Below are positions 25,893 to 34,994 of a DNA stretch of 64,000 nucleotides, piece after piece. The stretch's first letter is position 1. Each line of letters begins with the position of its first letter. This stretch comes from Phycisphaerae bacterium (GTDB lineage Bacteria > Planctomycetota > Phycisphaerae > Sedimentisphaerales > Anaerobacaceae), in contig JAGOLX010000007.1 of the NCBI GenBank assembly GCA_017993835.1, positions 111,832 through 175,831 on the forward strand, read 5' to 3'. A model generated the notes under the pieces. The model saw only the letters and a program-made list of their open reading frames with translations, did not search any database and was not told where the DNA came from. Both the position numbers and the translations under genes were made by a program.

Positions 25893-28199
25893 ATGGATGA
25901 CGCAGCATTCAGTGAGCCGACGAGGACATCTATCCGCAAGGCTCTTCCGATCGTCGCCGTGTGGCTGGGCTTGGTCGGGTACGCCGGTCTTGTTTGCTCT
26001 TCGCCTGCGGTCGCAGCAAGCCCGGCCGACACCCGGACGGCTACGGATCGGGATTTCCGACGGGACTTCGCGGAACCGCCACAATGCTACTGGCCGCGCC
26101 CGTTGTGGTTTTGGAACAACACGCCGGTTAGCGCAGAGACCGTCCGGGACCAGATGGTCAAGAGCCGGGATCTCTGTCGCTACGGCGGGTTCGGCATCCT
26201 GCCGTTCGGCAAGGAGTTCTCGCCGCCCTATCTGAGCGATGCCTATTTCGCCGTCTACGCGGCGGCGCTGGACCAGGCGAAGACGCTCGGGCTCACTCTG
26301 TCGCTCTACGACGAATACGGCTTCCCCAGCGGCTCGGCGGGGTCGCGGAACTCCAGTGACACCAGCCTGTTCGCCCAGCGTTGGCCGCAGTTGACCATCA
26401 AGCGGCTGGACAAGCACGAATGGGTACTCGACGGCCCGACTCGATTCGAGCAGACCCTGCCCGACGGGAAGCTCATGGCGGTCGTCGCGATGAACACCGG
26501 CACGCTCGAGCGGGTGGATCTGACGGGCAGCGTTCGCGAGGCCAAGGTGGATTGGCAGGCGCCTGATGGTTCGTGGAAGGTCATGTGCTTCGTGTGCGTG
26601 ATCGATGGCGACCCGATCTGCGATTATCTCGATCCCGAGGCGGTGGACCGGTTCATCGACATCACGCACCAAGCCTACTATGATCGCTTCGCCGCCCATT
26701 TCGGCACGACCATCGATTCGACCTTCTTCGACGAGCCGACGCTCTACCGGGCGAACGGACGGACTTGGACGGACCGGTTCAACGACCAGTTCATCGCCCG
26801 GCATGGTTTTGACCCGCGTCCTTACTACCCGGCCCTGTGGTATGACATCGGTCCCGAGACGCAGGCCGCGAGGAACTGCCTGTTCGGCTTCCGCGCGGAG
26901 TTGTACGCAACGGGTTTCCCCAAGCGAATCCAGGATTGGTGTGACGCCCACGGCATCACCGCTACCGGCCACCAGGATCAGGAGGAGGTGGTCAATCCCG
27001 TGTCGGTCTCGGGCGACCTGATGAAGTGCTTTCAGTACCTCGACATCCCGGGGATCGACAAGATCGGCGGCGACCGGCCCGCCGAGCGCTTCTATAAGGT
27101 TGTCAGCTCGGCCGCGTACAATTGGGACAAGTCCTTGGTGATGTCCGAGACCTACGGCGCGATGGGCGATCTGGGATGGGACGCCATCTACGCGGTAGCG
27201 ATGGAGCAGTACACCAAAGGAATCAACATGCTGATCCCACACGCGGTGTGGTACGACGACCGCAACGTCACGTTCAAGCCCGAGCTGTCCTGGCGGAACC
27301 CTCTGTATGCCGAGGGGTTGCCCGAGTTCAACACGTATCTGGCCCGCCTGAATGTCCTCCTGCAGAACGATGCCGCCCACATTGCCGACATTGCGGTGCT
27401 CTACCCCATCGCGACGTTGCAGGGCAGCCACCACCTGGATGGCCCGCTCGGCTACTACCAGGGCGGAGTCGTGGTCCCGGAGGCGGACTACGTCGTGCTG
27501 GGCGAATTGCTGGCTGTGGACCTGGGCCGGGATTATACCTTCCTGCACCCCGAGGTCCTGGAGAGCAAATGCGCCCTCGACGATAGTCAGTTGGTGCTGC
27601 TCAACCGGGTTCATCCCGGCCGGTTCAGCGTTCTGGTTCTCCCGGGGCACAAGACCATCCGCTGGAGCAGTCTCCGGAAGATCCAGGCCTTCTACGAACA
27701 AGGCGGCCATATCGTCGCGACAGGGCAGCTTCCCTTCAAGTCAGCCGAGTTCGGTCATGATAAGGATGTTGTCCGGACCACCGAACTGCTGTTCGGATCT
27801 GACCCGGCGGGGACCGACGAAGGGAAAGGCTTCGCAATTCGTCGGAATCGCAGGGGCGGTTGTGCGATTCACCTCAACGCACTGACGGCAGAGACCTTGC
27901 GCGGGGCGCTCGATACGGTTGGGACCGCCTATGACGTTGTCTTCGAGCCCGGCCGGACGCTTTGCTACATCCATAAGTCTTGGAACGACCGGCACATCTA
28001 TTTCTTTGCCAACCTTGACTCGAAGCGGACCGAGAGGACGGTTACGCTTCGGGGACGGCACGAACTGCAAGCCTGGGACCCGCACACCGGCGCCATCCTG
28101 CCGGTCCAGGCGACCTACCACACGTCGGAGGGGACGGACTTCACTCGGATTGAGATCTCGCTGCGACATCTGAGGTCTTTGTTCCTCGTGTCCTTCTGA
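25893..28199 (+). CDS. Exported GH106-like glycosidase (alpha-L-rhamnosidase type)
   Basis: 768 residues. A signal sequence (about residues 15-42, ending AVAASP) precedes a catalytic region beginning PLWFWNNTPVSAETVRDQM and including LYDEYGFPSGSAG and LVMSETYGAMGD, which resemble the Glyco_hydro_106 family. That family removes rhamnose from pectin-type side chains. Acidic residues in DEYG, EEVVNP and SETYG are candidates for catalysis but are not assigned. A C-terminal beta-sandwich follows. It starts just after the tRNA and stands alone. Confidence 0.65.
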   Translation: MDDAAFSEPTRTSIRKALPIVAVWLGLVGYAGLVCSSPAVAASPADTRTATDRDFRRDFAEPPQCYWPRPLWFWNNTPVSAETVRDQMVKSRDLCRYGGFGILPFGKEFSPPYLSDAYFAVYAAALDQAKTLGLTLSLYDEYGFPSGSAGSRNSSDTSLFAQRWPQLTIKRLDKHEWVLDGPTRFEQTLPDGKLMAVVAMNTGTLERVDLTGSVREAKVDWQAPDGSWKVMCFVCVIDGDPICDYLDPEAVDRFIDITHQAYYDRFAAHFGTTIDSTFFDEPTLYRANGRTWTDRFNDQFIARHGFDPRPYYPALWYDIGPETQAARNCLFGFRAELYATGFPKRIQDWCDAHGITATGHQDQEEVVNPVSVSGDLMKCFQYLDIPGIDKIGGDRPAERFYKVVSSAAYNWDKSLVMSETYGAMGDLGWDAIYAVAMEQYTKGINMLIPHAVWYDDRNVTFKPELSWRNPLYAEGLPEFNTYLARLNVLLQNDAAHIADIAVLYPIATLQGSHHLDGPLGYYQGGVVVPEADYVVLGELLAVDLGRDYTFLHPEVLESKCALDDSQLVLLNRVHPGRFSVLVLPGHKTIRWSSLRKIQAFYEQGGHIVATGQLPFKSAEFGHDKDVVRTTELLFGSDPAGTDEGKGFAIRRNRRGGCAIHLNALTAETLRGALDTVGTAYDVVFEPGRTLCYIHKSWNDRHIYFFANLDSKRTERTVTLRGRHELQAWDPHTGAILPVQATYHTSEGTDFTRIEISLRHLRSLFLVSF

Positions 28200-28224
28200 G
28201 CGAATGAAAAACGAAAGGATTCTG

Positions 28225-28254
28225 TTGATCGAGGGGGCAGGGATAGGGTATAGA
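28225..28254 (+). promoter_or_regulatory. Putative promoter for Clp-N gene
   Basis: TTGATC and TATAGA are 18 bases apart, 64 bases before the Clp-N start. Confidence 0.4.
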
Positions 28255-28318
28255 CTGGCAATCGATTCTCGCTGCACGGCGGCGGGCAATGGAGCAATGG
28301 CAGGGTGAAAGGATTCTC

Positions 28319-28774
28319 ATGTTCGAGCGGTTCACCGAACACGCGAGGCACGTGATGGAACTGGCAAGTCGCGAGGCCCAACGGTTCGGCAACGAGTACG
28401 TCGGGACCGAGCACCTCCTGTGGGGATTGGCGAAGGAGACTCACGGCGTCGCGGCGACGGTGCTGGAGCACTTTCACGTCGATCTGAAGCCATTGCGGCG
28501 GGAGATGGAGGAGATGCTCAAGAGCCGGCCGCACGTCGAAGACGTTGAGAAGTTGCCCCAGTCCGTCCACGCCAAGGAAGTCATCCAGCGCGCGGTCGAA
28601 GAGGCGCGGGCGATGCGCCACAACTACGTGGGCACCGAGCACATCCTGCTCGGCATGATGCACAACAGCCAAGCAGTCGCCGCCCAGGTTCTGGCGGACT
28701 TCGATCTCGATCTCGACGCCGTGCGGGAGGAAGTCCGCAGAGTTGTCGCGTCGGGGACGGCCTCCTCGGAGTGA
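28319..28774 (+). CDS. Stand-alone Clp N-terminal domain protein
   Basis: 151 residues, all of it two Clp-N repeats: FTEHARHVMELASREAQ with GTEHLLWGLAKE, and AKEVIQRAVEEARAMRH with GTEHILLGMMH. In ClpC this domain binds adaptors and substrates; here no AAA+ module follows, so it may act as an adaptor or decoy for a Clp ATPase, as in ClpS-like or ClpT-like proteins. It matches ClpC more than the ClpB of this window. The start follows AAAGGA. Its stop is 8 bases from the converging SEC-C gene. Confidence 0.88.
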   Translation: MFERFTEHARHVMELASREAQRFGNEYVGTEHLLWGLAKETHGVAATVLEHFHVDLKPLRREMEEMLKSRPHVEDVEKLPQSVHAKEVIQRAVEEARAMRHNYVGTEHILLGMMHNSQAVAAQVLADFDLDLDAVREEVRRVVASGTASSE

Positions 28775-28782
28775 GGGCGATC

Positions 28783-30264
28783 TCAACTGCCGGATGCGGT
28801 CGTCTCGGATCGGCCGCAGCATTTCTTGTACTTTCGCCCGCTACCGCAGGGGCAGGGGGCATTGCGGGCGACCTTCGATCCGTACTCGACGATCGGGATG
28901 GTCGGTTCTCGCGTCTCCTTCCGCTTTTGTGGCTCCAGTTTCGCCAGGGCCTCTTCGTATTCATGGAACTGCTGATCCATGAACGTCTGCTCGCGCTGCG
29001 GGTCCCTCGGATTCAGGCCATTCTCCATGCTTTCTATGATGTATCGCTTGTTCGAGTTCCAGTTCCTGGGATCGTTGCCTGCTGCGACGATCTGATCGGT
29101 CCAGCCGTGGATCGTCTGCGTCAGCACAGCAATGCCGGGTACGAGGCCCTCGAATTGGAGCCAGTAGAGGAATGCTTCGGTGACCGGCACGACCATTTCG
29201 AGCACGCCGACATCTGCCAGGAGCTTCCGCGGCACGATGTCCAGCAGGAGTTCTCGCATTGCCGATTCATCCCATCGGGCGGGAGCCAGATCGAGATAGA
29301 CGAACGAGTTGTAGAGGAGTTCCTCCACGATGAATGACGCGTGGTCGCGGAGCTCTCGCGGCATGGCCATGGCCACAGGGGAATAGCAGAACGAGGCCGC
29401 CATCAGACTCGCGCGCATCCGGTCCTTGTCCTCATTCTGATCCTCTATCTCGTCCAGGTCCTCCGTCTCGTCGAGGTATTCGTCTTCGTAGTCGCCGTCC
29501 TCCTCTTCCCATTCGCAGGCGCTTCTGCACCGAGGAGCGAGCCATTCCTCGACCGGCTGTTCCCAGAGTTCCGCCAACGGGGTGAACTCCAATCGGCCCT
29601 GGAGGAGCTTCAACGCATCCTCGTAATCCGCAGCGAAGAACGATGGGCTGGACCTCGAGATCAGTCGCTCGATCAAGTCCGTGTATTGCGTGCATTGAAG
29701 GGCAGCGAGCGTCCAGGCAGCCTGCACACCATCCACGGGATCGGCCTGGCCGCGGTCGATGCGTTCGAGCAACTCGGCGCACTCTCGAACGACCCGGCTG
29801 CGAAGGTCTTCATCGTCGGTCTTGGCCCCGAGCACGGTCAGGTCCCAGAGGAAGCACCATGCTCCTCCGGTATCCGGCTCCCGGGCGATGGCGTCGAACA
29901 CGGCCGGGAGGATGACCGATCCCATCGTGCCGGCGGCGGCTGTCAGGACCTCCATCGAGAGGTCGGCGTCGTCGCGTCCGGCCTGTACGAGCCTCTCGAT
30001 CAGGAGCGGGGCGATTTCGCGTCGCCTTGGCTCGTCCAGGCCGGGCGCCGCCCAGGCGAAGATGCCTGTCACGAGCAAATCGGCGACGCCCGTGTCGTCG
30101 GAGAGGGCTTCGTAGGCCCGGTCGTACAGATCGAAGAGCCTGGGAATCAACTCACGATCCGCAACCACTGCGTTCGCGAAAGTACGCAGGGCAGACCACG
30201 GGACATCGCCATCTTGGCAGTTCAGTTCTTCCCAGGGCAGCGATGTGGGCGATTCAGCGTTCAT
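28783..30264 (-). CDS. Helical protein with C-terminal SEC-C zinc motif
   Basis: 493 residues. About 420 residues of alpha-helical, HEAT-like sequence without a recognised domain contain a highly acidic stretch near residues 250-280. The last 25 residues carry the SEC-C motif NAPCPCGSGRKYKKCCG, which binds zinc and is found in SecA tails and many proteins of unknown function. The start follows AAAGGA. It faces the Clp-N gene; possible links to protein quality control are inference. Confidence 0.8.
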   Translation of the reverse strand: MNAESPTSLPWEELNCQDGDVPWSALRTFANAVVADRELIPRLFDLYDRAYEALSDDTGVADLLVTGIFAWAAPGLDEPRRREIAPLLIERLVQAGRDDADLSMEVLTAAAGTMGSVILPAVFDAIAREPDTGGAWCFLWDLTVLGAKTDDEDLRSRVVRECAELLERIDRGQADPVDGVQAAWTLAALQCTQYTDLIERLISRSSPSFFAADYEDALKLLQGRLEFTPLAELWEQPVEEWLAPRCRSACEWEEEDGDYEDEYLDETEDLDEIEDQNEDKDRMRASLMAASFCYSPVAMAMPRELRDHASFIVEELLYNSFVYLDLAPARWDESAMRELLLDIVPRKLLADVGVLEMVVPVTEAFLYWLQFEGLVPGIAVLTQTIHGWTDQIVAAGNDPRNWNSNKRYIIESMENGLNPRDPQREQTFMDQQFHEYEEALAKLEPQKRKETREPTIPIVEYGSKVARNAPCPCGSGRKYKKCCGRSETTASGS

Positions 30265-30282
30265 CTCACGAATTCCTTTCTC

Positions 30283-32754
30283 CTACTCGATCCGCCATTC
30301 GAGAATACCGGCCGAGCAGTCGGGTTGCAGTTGCACTTCGATCCGCAGGGCGGAGGTCTTCGCTTCGTCGAAGGTCGCCCGGTTGAACTGGTCCTTCGCC
30401 ACGCCGCAGGCGGAGGCGTTGACGACGTCTCTCCATTGGTCGCCTTCCTTGTAGAACACCTTCCAGGATTGCGGGGTGCGACAGCCGCCGCCGGTGGCGG
30501 TGTCGTCGAACCAGTAGACCTCGACCCCGCGGATTGCACGCGGCTCTCCGAAATCGTACTGGACCCACTCGGTTGTCCCTTTGTGCGGCCACCATGTGAA
30601 TCGCGCCATGCCCTGGTCGTTCGAGCTGATCGGGAGGTCGCCATCGCTTAATGCGGCGGTCGTGTCGGACTCCCAGCAATGGGAGACGCTGGCGGGGATC
30701 TTGGCCTTGCCCCGAGGCGCCCGCCACTCGGTGGCGTTCGCGCCCTCGCCGATCCAGGGGAAGGCGGAGATTCGCAGGCGGGCGGCGCCCACCGGGATCA
30801 GCGTGACGGTCTCGACGGGTTCCTCCGATCGGACGGGACTCGATTGGACCTCGGCGATCAGGCCTTGGGCGTCCGCCTGCCAGTTCGGGATCTTCTTTGC
30901 CTGGGCCTGGATCTCGATGGGGGCGGCCTCGGCCGCGAAGGGCTGATTGCTCGCAGGCCAGCCCTTCGTCCGGACCTCGAACTGCTTGGCCAGTGGTTTG
31001 GTCGCATCGATCACGAGGCCGTAGTTCCAGGCGGTGGTCGGGTAGACCTCGAAACCGGGCCACGGGTCGGTGCCGCCCTCACGGACGTACCTCTCGCCGA
31101 TCTGGAGCGAGTAGGTGAGTGGGCCGCGATCCACGCAGACGCTGTTGCCGCTGCGAATCCAGTAGCGAAGGCGAAGCTCCATCGGGAACACCAGTTCCAG
31201 GGAGTCGCCATCCTTCCACTGTTGGTCCACGACGATGAAGGTCCGCGGCTCGGCGTGAACGGGCGTGTTCTTACCGTTGATTCGCAGGACAGGCTTCTCG
31301 CACCAGCCGGGCACGCGCAGATACAGCGGGAACCTGGCAGGCTTGTCCGCGCCGATGGCCAGACGGATCGTGTCCTCGAAGGGATACTGCGTCTTGGTCT
31401 GGATCGTGACCTGTTTGTCGTTGCCGACCTTGGCGGTGACTTCGGAGGCGCCGTAGAAGACTGCGGCCAGACCGTTGTCGGGCGTCGCCATCCACAGGTT
31501 CTCCGCGAAGTACGGCCAGCCGTGCGAGACGTTGTGCTGGCAGCAGCGGAAACTGTGTGGATCGTAGGAGAACATGTCGCCGCCGTTCTGAATGCCGGGG
31601 GCCTTGTTCCCGCTGTCGAGCTGACACTGGTTCGGACTGACCAGATAGTGCAACGCCTTGAGGTCGGCCGTCATCGCGGGCGGGAACGTGTTGAACGCGA
31701 CGTCCTCGCAGCGGTCCGCCCAGTTCAGGTCGCCCGCGATCTGGAGCAGCATCTCGCAGGAGAGCATGAACTCGACCGAGGCGCAGGTCTCGATTCCCTG
31801 TCGGGGGCCGTAATAGCCCCTGCGGCAGTTCTCGTCGCCGCCGAACATGCCGCCGGGGACCTGGCCGTAAGTGCCCCAGACCATCGCGTAATTCCGCTCC
31901 GTCGCCTGGAGGAAGTAGGGGTCGTGCGACTGCTGGTAGTAGACCGCCGGGGCGCGGAAGCACTGGGCGATATTCACGTTGTGCCAGCTTGCGACCGTCT
32001 CGGTCCAGTCGGCCATGTTGCGCTGGATCTTCTCTGCTAGTTGCAGCAGGAACTCCCGGCCCGTGCGATTGTAGAGCCAGTAGACGCTGGCGAGATTGTC
32101 GCCTGCCCGCTGCTGTTGCCAGAAGGGCGGCAGGAAGTCCTCGTCCGACAGCGTCAGCTCCCACTGGAAGTACTCCTGCATGAGTTCCAGCACCCGCGGG
32201 TCGCTGGTGTACTCGTAATAGGTTTGCAGCGCGTTGAGTGCGACCATGTTGGGCCACAGGTCGGGAGCCTTCTTGTTGTCGCCTGCTCCGGTTCTGTTGG
32301 CGGCCGGCCCGAACCAGCCGTCAGCTTGGCGGCTGCCCAGGATGCCCTCGATCCAGACCTTGGTTTCGTCGATAATCCGCTGGTCGCCGAGGACATAGCC
32401 GGTGTCGCCGAAGCCCTTGAGCCAGTAGGGCAGCTCCTCCCAGGGGCTGTGGCCCTCGCCGTTGGGGGCCAGCCAGGCGTTGCCCTCCTTCTTGAGGAAC
32501 GGGCTGATCTCGGTGAGGCGCCCCGAGAAGCCGTCCGCCTGGAGTTCGAGCTGCCGCCGGAGCCAGCCTGCGGGTTTGATCGATCCGATGGGCAGCTTGA
32601 TCAGCGGGCTGGGCGTCAGGGGTTTGGCGTTGCTCACGTAGAAATCGTTCGTTGCCGTGGTCGGCGGGACCGGCGTCATGCGGATCGCGGCGTGCAGCGT
32701 GGTTGCCGATGCCCATGTCACAGTCGCGAGGAATAGGATTCTCAATCTGGTCAT
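30283..32754 (-). CDS. Exported GH127 beta-L-arabinofuranosidase-type enzyme
   Basis: 823 residues. A signal sequence (1-22) is followed by the GH127 (alpha/alpha)6-barrel start PLIKLPIGSIKPAGWLRRQL. The ETCASVEF segment and RCCQHN (conserved zinc-ligand/nucleophile cysteines of the family) are present. GH127 enzymes remove beta-L-arabinofuranose from plant cell-wall proteins and glycans. The last about 130 residues look like a carbohydrate-binding beta-sandwich (VQYDFGEPRAIRGVEVYWFD), so it is a catalytic-plus-binding fusion. The start follows GGAG; an upstream extension through a repeat element was rejected. Confidence 0.85.
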   Translation of the reverse strand: MTRLRILFLATVTWASATTLHAAIRMTPVPPTTATNDFYVSNAKPLTPSPLIKLPIGSIKPAGWLRRQLELQADGFSGRLTEISPFLKKEGNAWLAPNGEGHSPWEELPYWLKGFGDTGYVLGDQRIIDETKVWIEGILGSRQADGWFGPAANRTGAGDNKKAPDLWPNMVALNALQTYYEYTSDPRVLELMQEYFQWELTLSDEDFLPPFWQQQRAGDNLASVYWLYNRTGREFLLQLAEKIQRNMADWTETVASWHNVNIAQCFRAPAVYYQQSHDPYFLQATERNYAMVWGTYGQVPGGMFGGDENCRRGYYGPRQGIETCASVEFMLSCEMLLQIAGDLNWADRCEDVAFNTFPPAMTADLKALHYLVSPNQCQLDSGNKAPGIQNGGDMFSYDPHSFRCCQHNVSHGWPYFAENLWMATPDNGLAAVFYGASEVTAKVGNDKQVTIQTKTQYPFEDTIRLAIGADKPARFPLYLRVPGWCEKPVLRINGKNTPVHAEPRTFIVVDQQWKDGDSLELVFPMELRLRYWIRSGNSVCVDRGPLTYSLQIGERYVREGGTDPWPGFEVYPTTAWNYGLVIDATKPLAKQFEVRTKGWPASNQPFAAEAAPIEIQAQAKKIPNWQADAQGLIAEVQSSPVRSEEPVETVTLIPVGAARLRISAFPWIGEGANATEWRAPRGKAKIPASVSHCWESDTTAALSDGDLPISSNDQGMARFTWWPHKGTTEWVQYDFGEPRAIRGVEVYWFDDTATGGGCRTPQSWKVFYKEGDQWRDVVNASACGVAKDQFNRATFDEAKTSALRIEVQLQPDCSAGILEWRIE

Positions 32755-32837
32755 CGTTGTCTCCTGTGCCAATACTCCATCCTGGACCCGGCACACACTC
32801 CGGCCGCGTCGCCCGACGGTCCTGTCATATCGAGCCC

Positions 32838-32865
32838 AGGATAGCAGATCTTCTGCCAAAAGCAA
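32838..32865 (-). promoter_or_regulatory. Putative promoter for GH127 gene
   Basis: On the minus strand TTGCTT and TATCCT are 16 bases apart, about 85 bases before the GH127 start. Confidence 0.5.
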
Positions 32866-32897
32866 ACCGCTGTGTCGCACAAGAGGACGCGATCCGC

Positions 32898-33120
32898 AGT
32901 GCATGACCGTTCTCACGGCCTCCCGCAGAGTGACGAAACGCTGGCCCGACACTGTCATTCCTGCCACACCTGCCCTCGACCTGATCGGGGGGTCAAGCAG
33001 GAATCCAGAAACCGTGGCATGCGACGGGTCCCAGGGAGTGGATTCCCGCTTGCGCGGGAATGACATTCCGGGGTTTCCATGCACGTGTATTGTACGCGTG
33101 CAGATACGGTCATGCATCCC
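32898..33120. repeat. MITE-like element, copy 1
   Basis: Ends GTGCATGACCGT and ACGGTCATGCAT are inverted repeats. Inside is the double-palindrome core (TCATTCC at 32955 to GGAATGA at 33063). Core and both flanks align with the copy at 34673-34882. No coding capacity. Fills most of the 32755-33228 gap. Confidence 0.75.
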
Positions 33121-33145
33121 GAAGCCCGGTTTTTGTCTGTTTCTG

Positions 33146-33174
33146 TTGTCCCCTCCTATGTGCTATGCTATCAT
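33146..33174 (+). promoter_or_regulatory. Promoter for M24-like gene
   Basis: TTGTCC and TATCAT (5 of 6) are 17 bases apart, 55 bases before the gene. Confidence 0.5.
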
Positions 33175-33228
33175 CCTCGCTTCGACCACGAAAGAGTCAG
33201 TATTCACGAGGTTTCAGCGTGGGGTCCT

Positions 33229-34632
33229 ATGACTGCTTCCAGGAAACACCGGTTGATCGAGATCGAGTGGCCGACGTCTGGCGAATGCCCGCCGCCGGCG
33301 AGAGCGGGCGTTGTCGAATTTCAGTCGCGGATCGATGCGGCCATCGACGCGATGGACAAGCTCGGGCTGACGCATCTGGTCGTCTACGGCGACCGCGAGC
33401 ACTTCGCCAACATGGCCTGGTTCACCGGCTTCGACCCCCGTTTCGAGGAGGCCCTGTTCGTCCTCGGCGGCCAGAGGGACCCGCTGCTGGTCGTGGGCAA
33501 CGAGTGCGAAGGATATCTGCCGGTCAGTCCGCTGTTCACCGCGGGCAGGCTGCGGAGCGAGCGGTTCCAGCCTTTCTCGCTGCTGAACCAGCCGCGGAGC
33601 AGCAGCCGGCTCCTGAAGGACATCTTCGCAGGCGAGGGGATCGAGCCGGGGGCGAAGGTCGGATGCGTGGGCTGGAAGTACTTCGCCGACACTGAGCACC
33701 CCGACGGCAAGCACGCCATCGACCTGCCTTCCTACATCGCGGACACGCTTCGCGACCTGGCGGGTCGGGACAGCGTGACGAACGCCACCGCCATGCTGAT
33801 GCACCCGGGCACGGGTCTGCGGACCTTCTGTTCGCCCGCGGAGATCGCCTATTTCGAGTACACCAACATCCTCGCGTCCGAGGGCATGAAACGCATGCTC
33901 TTCGGCCTGCGCGAGGGGATGACCGACTGCGAGCTGGCCCAGCTGGCTCGCTATAACGGCGTGCCCCAGGGTTGTCACATGACGCTCGCCACCGGCGATC
34001 TGCCCGGCCTGTCGGGTCCCGTCGGTGCAACGATCCGCAAGGGGACGCCGCTCTCGACCAACATCTGCTATTGGGGCAGCAACATCTGTCGCGCGGGCTG
34101 GGTCGCGTCGTCCGCCGGTGATCTGCCCGAGAAAGCGAAAGACTACGTCCAGCGATTCGCAGGCCCTTATTTCGAGGCGATGAGCGAGTGGTTCGACCTG
34201 CTGCGGATCGGGACGTCGGGAGGCGAGCTGGCCCGCCTGATCGCTGAGAAGCTGCCCTTCGACAAGTTCGGCATCTTCCTGAACCCCGGCCATCTCATCC
34301 ACCTCGACGAATGGCTCAGCTCGCCGATCTATCCCGGCTCGGATGTCCCGCTGCATTCCGGCATGGCGATGCAGGTCGATGTGATTCCGTCGTCGCCCAT
34401 CTACTCCTCGACCCGGATGGAGGATGGCGTGGTGATTGCCGACGAGACGCTCCGCCGTGAGATTCAGCAGGAGTTCCCCGACTGCTTCGCCCGCTGCCAG
34501 AGGCGTCGCGACTTCATGGCGAACGTGCTGGGCATCCCGCTGCCCGAGGAGATCCTGCCGCTGTCGAACATCCCGGCCATCGTGCCACCGTTCTTCCTGA
34601 ACCCGAACACGATCCTGGCGATGGAGGCATGA
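33229..34632 (+). CDS. M24 (creatinase/prolidase-fold) protein with altered metal ligands
   Basis: 467 residues: an N-terminal creatinase-like domain (THLVVYGDREHFANMAWFTG) and a C-terminal 'pita-bread' M24 domain. In active M24 peptidases two Asp, one His and two Glu hold two metals. The places of the two Asp read Asn here (LSTNICYW and GSNICRAGW), the first Glu site reads Asp (MAMQVDVIP), while the His (NPGHLIHLDEW) and final Glu (MEDGVVIAD) remain. A metal-independent creatinase-type hydrolase or a non-catalytic protein is more likely than a dimetal peptidase. No signal peptide. Confidence 0.78.
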   Translation: MTASRKHRLIEIEWPTSGECPPPARAGVVEFQSRIDAAIDAMDKLGLTHLVVYGDREHFANMAWFTGFDPRFEEALFVLGGQRDPLLVVGNECEGYLPVSPLFTAGRLRSERFQPFSLLNQPRSSSRLLKDIFAGEGIEPGAKVGCVGWKYFADTEHPDGKHAIDLPSYIADTLRDLAGRDSVTNATAMLMHPGTGLRTFCSPAEIAYFEYTNILASEGMKRMLFGLREGMTDCELAQLARYNGVPQGCHMTLATGDLPGLSGPVGATIRKGTPLSTNICYWGSNICRAGWVASSAGDLPEKAKDYVQRFAGPYFEAMSEWFDLLRIGTSGGELARLIAEKLPFDKFGIFLNPGHLIHLDEWLSSPIYPGSDVPLHSGMAMQVDVIPSSPIYSSTRMEDGVVIADETLRREIQQEFPDCFARCQRRRDFMANVLGIPLPEEILPLSNIPAIVPPFFLNPNTILAMEA

Positions 34633-34672
34633 GGGGGCTTCCCTGCCCTGTGTTGGCGAGAAGGGATGGGCG

Positions 34673-34882
34673 CTCGTAGGGTCCGGGTCCATGACCGTAG
34701 TTGCGTCCTCCCGTCGGATGGCGAGGCGCTGCCCGGACACTGTCATTCCTGCGCCAAGCAGGAATCCAGGAACCGTGGCATGCGACGTGTCCCAGGGAGT
34801 GGATTCCCGCTTGCGCGGGAATGACAATCAGCGGTCCACATGGATCTCCCCGGTACGCACGCACGGTCATGCACCCTACGAG
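34673..34882. repeat. MITE-like element, copy 2
   Basis: About 210 bases with imperfect terminal inverted repeats: CTCGTAGGGT...CATGACCGT on the left and ACGGTCATGCACCCTACGAG on the right. The core runs from TCATTCC at 34743 to GGAATGA at 34824. It is the best-preserved copy and fills most of 34633-34994. Confidence 0.8.
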
Positions 34883-34903
34883 GGAGTTCTCTCGGCGAGA
34901 GCA

Positions 34904-34933
34904 TTGACCGCCTGCGGTCCGGCGTGCTATCCT
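34904..34933 (+). promoter_or_regulatory. Promoter for gapN
   Basis: TTGACC (5 of 6) and TATCCT are 18 bases apart, about 60 bases before gapN and just beyond the right end of MITE copy 2. Confidence 0.55.
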
Positions 34934-34994
34934 CCTTTCCGCGAGGGGAGGGGATTCGGATTGCCGGAAGTGTCCGAGAGAAAGGATGGCCGCT

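Noticed and set aside
25800..27710. A 636-residue minus-strand frame over the GH106-like gene
   Set aside because: It would run through the tRNA and has no domain; the glycosidase on the plus strand has motifs and a signal sequence.
33060..34632. Upstream extension of the M24-like protein to an early ATG at 33079
   Set aside because: The added 50 residues come from the MITE copy and promoter region and are unlike the family.
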